A DNA stretch of 6,894 bases from CAZGQY01 sp964528035. GTDB lineage: Bacteria > Pseudomonadota > Gammaproteobacteria > Methylococcales > UBA1147. A program made the position numbers and the translations under genes. This document shows positions 5,705 through 6,894 of this stretch, one piece after another. Location of the stretch: the NCBI GenBank assembly GCA_964528035.1, contig CAZGQY010000207.1:1-6894 (forward strand), read 5' to 3'. The notes under the pieces are model-generated. The model saw nothing but the letters and a program-made list of their open reading frames with translations. It had not been told where the DNA came from and searched no databases. Within the stretch, counting starts at the first letter, position 1. Each line of letters opens with the position of its first letter.

Positions 5705-5834
5705 AATGTGGACCGACGACAATACCCGAAAACCCCTGTTGTTGTTCCGGTTGTTGGGATTGTTCCTGTTGCGGTTGTCAGCGCGCGCGTTGTCTGTATT
5801 GTTGATCCACGAGCCGCCGCGCAACACACGCCAG
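5705..5834 (-). repeat. DGR template repeat (TR)
   Basis: This 130-bp invariant donor is read on the minus strand and aligns gaplessly to both VRs. Its 24-codon core (from the codon after TGG) contains 10 AAC and 2 AAT codons and 31 adenines. These are placed so that changing any adenine to any base cannot create a stop codon, the expected design of a DGR template. If translated it would read GGSWINNTDNARADNRNRNN and onward, rich in Asn. It is not itself a gene: no ribosome site, and the frame is only a ghost of the targets. Near its 3' end it has A (5709 on the complement) where both VRs have C, marking the template-type (IMH*) side of the homing boundary. Confidence 0.96.
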
Positions 5835-5852
5835 CAAATACCGGGACACCCC

Positions 5853-5868
5853 GCCGGACAATTCCGGC
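5853..5868 (-). other. Small hairpin just upstream of the TR
   Basis: GCCGGA (5853-5858) pairs perfectly with TCCGGC (5863-5868) around a 4-nt loop. It is placed 19 bp before the first TR base in the direction of TR transcription and directly after the putative start point. It could shape the 5' end of the template RNA. Confidence 0.45.
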
Positions 5869-5874
5869 CTCAAC

Positions 5875-5883
5875 ATCATACCA
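5875..5883 (-). promoter_or_regulatory. Extended -10 promoter candidate for the template RNA
   Basis: The minus strand reads TGG-TATGAT, matching the extended -10 pattern TGn-TATAAT with one mismatch in the hexamer. No good -35 is present at 17 bp, where the terminator-like hairpin lies. It sits between the end of target gene 2 and the TR, where a dedicated TR promoter would be expected. Confidence 0.4.
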
Positions 5884-5884
5884 G

Positions 5885-5911
5885 AAAAATCGACCGCCGC
5901 TACGCGGCGGT
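5885..5911 (-). terminator. GC-rich hairpin with T-run after target gene 2 (terminator and/or DGR homing hairpin)
   Basis: ACCGCCGC (5893-5900) and GCGGCGGT (5904-5911) form a perfect 8-bp stem with a 3-nt loop. On the minus strand the stem is followed by CGATTTTT, so it can terminate the mRNA of target gene 2. In the Bordetella DGR a hairpin of 8-bp stem just downstream of VR is needed for efficient homing. This one starts 29 bp after the VR2 end, so it may have that role too. No equivalent follows VR1. Confidence 0.7.
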
Positions 5912-5934
5912 AGCAGCGGACAGTGGACCAGCGG

Positions 5935-6894
5935 TCAGCGAATGGGGACCGACGACAATACCCGAAAACCCCTGTTGTAGCCCCGGTAGTAGGGATCGTA
6001 CCTGTAGCGGTAGTCAGCGCGCGCGTAGTCTGTAAGGTTGATCCACGAGCCGCCGCGCAACACACGCGAGTCACCGCTGGTATCAGGGTCAGTTACCTTT
6101 GGATGATTGTATTTGTTCAAACACCATTCCCAAACATTTCCACACATATCTTGCACGCCGAAGGGAGACTCGCCGTGGGGATACATTCCCACCGCTGTAG
6201 TTTGTTGTAGATACCAAGAACCTTTTTTGTTTTCTGTCTCATCTATATTCGCATAACCAGAAATGTATTCATTTCCCCAAGGATAATCTAAACCCTTCTC
6301 TCCCCGAGCTACTTTTTCCCATTCTTGCTCGTTTGGTAATCGAATAGTGCCTGGCTCCAGATCCAGCATCGCAGACAACCAGCGACAAAACGCCATGACT
6401 TCATACCAATCTATATTGGTCTTGGGGCGGTTCGGTTGATTCCATCGAGATTCTCCTGGTTTCGGTTTTTTTAAATCGTGCCACCAATTTTGTTCGAAAA
6501 GTTTCTCTGATCCCAATAATTGATTGATTGCTTTTTTAACTTTACCGTCATACCCACCGGTATCCACAAAAGCCTGAAATTGCGCATTGGTCACTGGGAA
6601 TCTCGACATATAAAAAGTCGGCAGTTTGATGGTTTCACCATTCTGATAAATAAATGGTCCACCGGAAACCTTTACCCAATCAAACTCCGGTAGTCCCTTT
6701 TCATCCAAGCCAACCCCTTTGCGCGGATCGCCCAGACGTGCCAGTTCATCGCTGATTTCCAATCGTCGCGGTGGTTCAGTATTGATGTTGTTGATTTCGT
6801 CAAGATAGTCCTGAATTTCAGTAGAATATTCTGTATCAGGGTTCGCCGGTTCGACCGGTACCTCGATTTCTCGTACCCCCACTCCCGGCCGAGT
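5935..6894 (-). CDS. DGR target protein 2: FGE-sulfatase / C-type-lectin-fold variable protein, 5' end outside window
   Basis: The visible part has about 319 residues. The frame is open to the window edge. The first possible start is a GTG at 6882-6880 with no suitably spaced ribosome site, so the gene probably begins further right. I number from that GTG. Residues 1-65 form a polar, acidic linker, then RLEISDELARLGDPRKGVGL, a segment I have seen preceding FGE domains in multidomain DGR targets. The FGE-type domain follows (about 66-315): FDWVKVSGGPF, FPVTNAQFQAF, RLPNEQEWEKVARG, YPWGN, GVQDMCGNVWEWC and RVLRGGSW. It has an insertion of about 18 residues before WWHDL relative to target 1. The last 45 residues are VR2, Tyr-rich because seven AAC codons became TAC. 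The FGE catalytic cysteine positions are N282 and A287, so no FGE activity is expected. The missing N-terminus may carry an effector domain, but this cannot be seen. Confidence 0.93.
   Translation of the reverse strand, partial: TRPGVGVREIEVPVEPANPDTEYSTEIQDYLDEINNINTEPPRRLEISDELARLGDPRKGVGLDEKGLPEFDWVKVSGGPFIYQNGETIKLPTFYMSRFPVTNAQFQAFVDTGGYDGKVKKAINQLLGSEKLFEQNWWHDLKKPKPGESRWNQPNRPKTNIDWYEVMAFCRWLSAMLDLEPGTIRLPNEQEWEKVARGEKGLDYPWGNEYISGYANIDETENKKGSWYLQQTTAVGMYPHGESPFGVQDMCGNVWEWCLNKYNHPKVTDPDTSGDSRVLRGGSWINLTDYARADYRYRYDPYYRGYNRGFRVLSSVPIR
5941..6070 (-). repeat. DGR variable repeat 2 (VR2)
   Basis: It aligns gaplessly to the TR at an offset of 236 bp. Twelve of the 31 core adenines are changed (8 to T, 3 to G, 1 to C), plus the same A-to-C near the 3' end as in VR1. 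The only non-adenine difference is at 6068, three bases from the 5' edge, so the true repeat may start at 6067. The stop codon (5937-5935) lies just beyond the 3' end, and the hairpin at 5893-5911 follows. Confidence 0.95.

Larger units (their letters stand above)
5498..5872 (-). ncRNA. Putative DGR template RNA (TR plus 3' spacer)
   Basis: On the minus strand this interval runs from just after an extended -10 box through the TR (5834-5705) into about 200 bp of non-coding spacer before antisense avd. In the characterised Bordetella system the template RNA includes a structured spacer downstream of the TR that binds RT-Avd and primes cDNA synthesis. The spacer here contains a strong hairpin (5554-5587) and smaller ones just after the TR (CTGCT-ATC-AGCAG and GGTC-TGCC-GACC). 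The 5' and 3' ends are guesses; the RNA could run on into antisense avd and RT. Confidence 0.5.

Noticed and set aside
5591..5829. Short minus-strand frames through the TR that look like an Asn-rich FGE C-terminus
   Set aside because: This is the template repeat read as protein. It has no ribosome site or remaining domain, and its function is as RNA template.
1..6894. CRISPR array, tRNA or rRNA genes
   Set aside because: No regularly spaced repeats and no tRNA or rRNA signature were found. The only long repeats are the TR/VR copies and the palindromes listed.

Overview
The window carries a diversity-generating retroelement (DGR) next to a toxin-antitoxin pair, an insertion-sequence remnant and a membrane-protein gene. 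The organism is probably a gammaproteobacterium. This rests on the style of the REP-like palindromes, the IS110-type remnant and the look of the proteins; no marker gene confirms it.

Left part (1-2281). Palindromic intergenic DNA with two hairpins leads into a polytopic inner-membrane protein of unknown function (175-1464). A weak terminator and a long REP-like hairpin (1531-1594) follow. At the base of that hairpin begins an IS110-family remnant (about 1595-2107) that keeps one element end and the last ~40 codons of the transposase. A large imperfect inverted repeat (1874-1952) lies inside the remnant.

Middle (2282-3054). A VapBC/FitAB-type operon is complete: sigma70-like promoter, probable operator, ribbon-helix-helix antitoxin and PIN-domain RNase toxin with a 4-nt overlap.

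Right part (3308-6894). The DGR has one template repeat (TR, 5705-5834, minus strand) and two variable repeats (VRs). VR1 (3910-4039, plus strand) forms the C-terminus of a 245-residue FGE-sulfatase/C-type-lectin-fold protein. VR2 (5941-6070, minus strand) forms the C-terminus of a second, longer FGE-type protein that runs off the right edge. I aligned the three 130-bp copies by eye without gaps. VR1 differs from TR at 23 positions and every one is an adenine in TR. VR2 differs at 13 TR adenines plus one non-A position at the extreme 5' edge. This is the signature of adenine-specific mutagenic retrohoming. The reverse transcriptase (RT; minus strand, 5154-4096) has the DGR-type IGNLTSQ motif and a YVDD box, but an in-frame TAA lies eight codons before the motif A aspartate. 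The accessory protein Avd (5153-5497) is on the opposite strand from TR and RT, and its ATG overlaps the RT ATG.

In a working DGR, the TR RNA would be copied by the RT-Avd complex with errors at adenines, and the cDNA would replace the VR of either target gene to diversify the ligand-binding face of the lectin fold. Both VRs are heavily diversified and still open, so the system has worked. As written, the RT reading frame is broken, which implies recent inactivation, readthrough, help from another RT, or a sequence error. The unusual points are the antisense avd, the two oppositely oriented targets served by one TR, and the interrupted RT.
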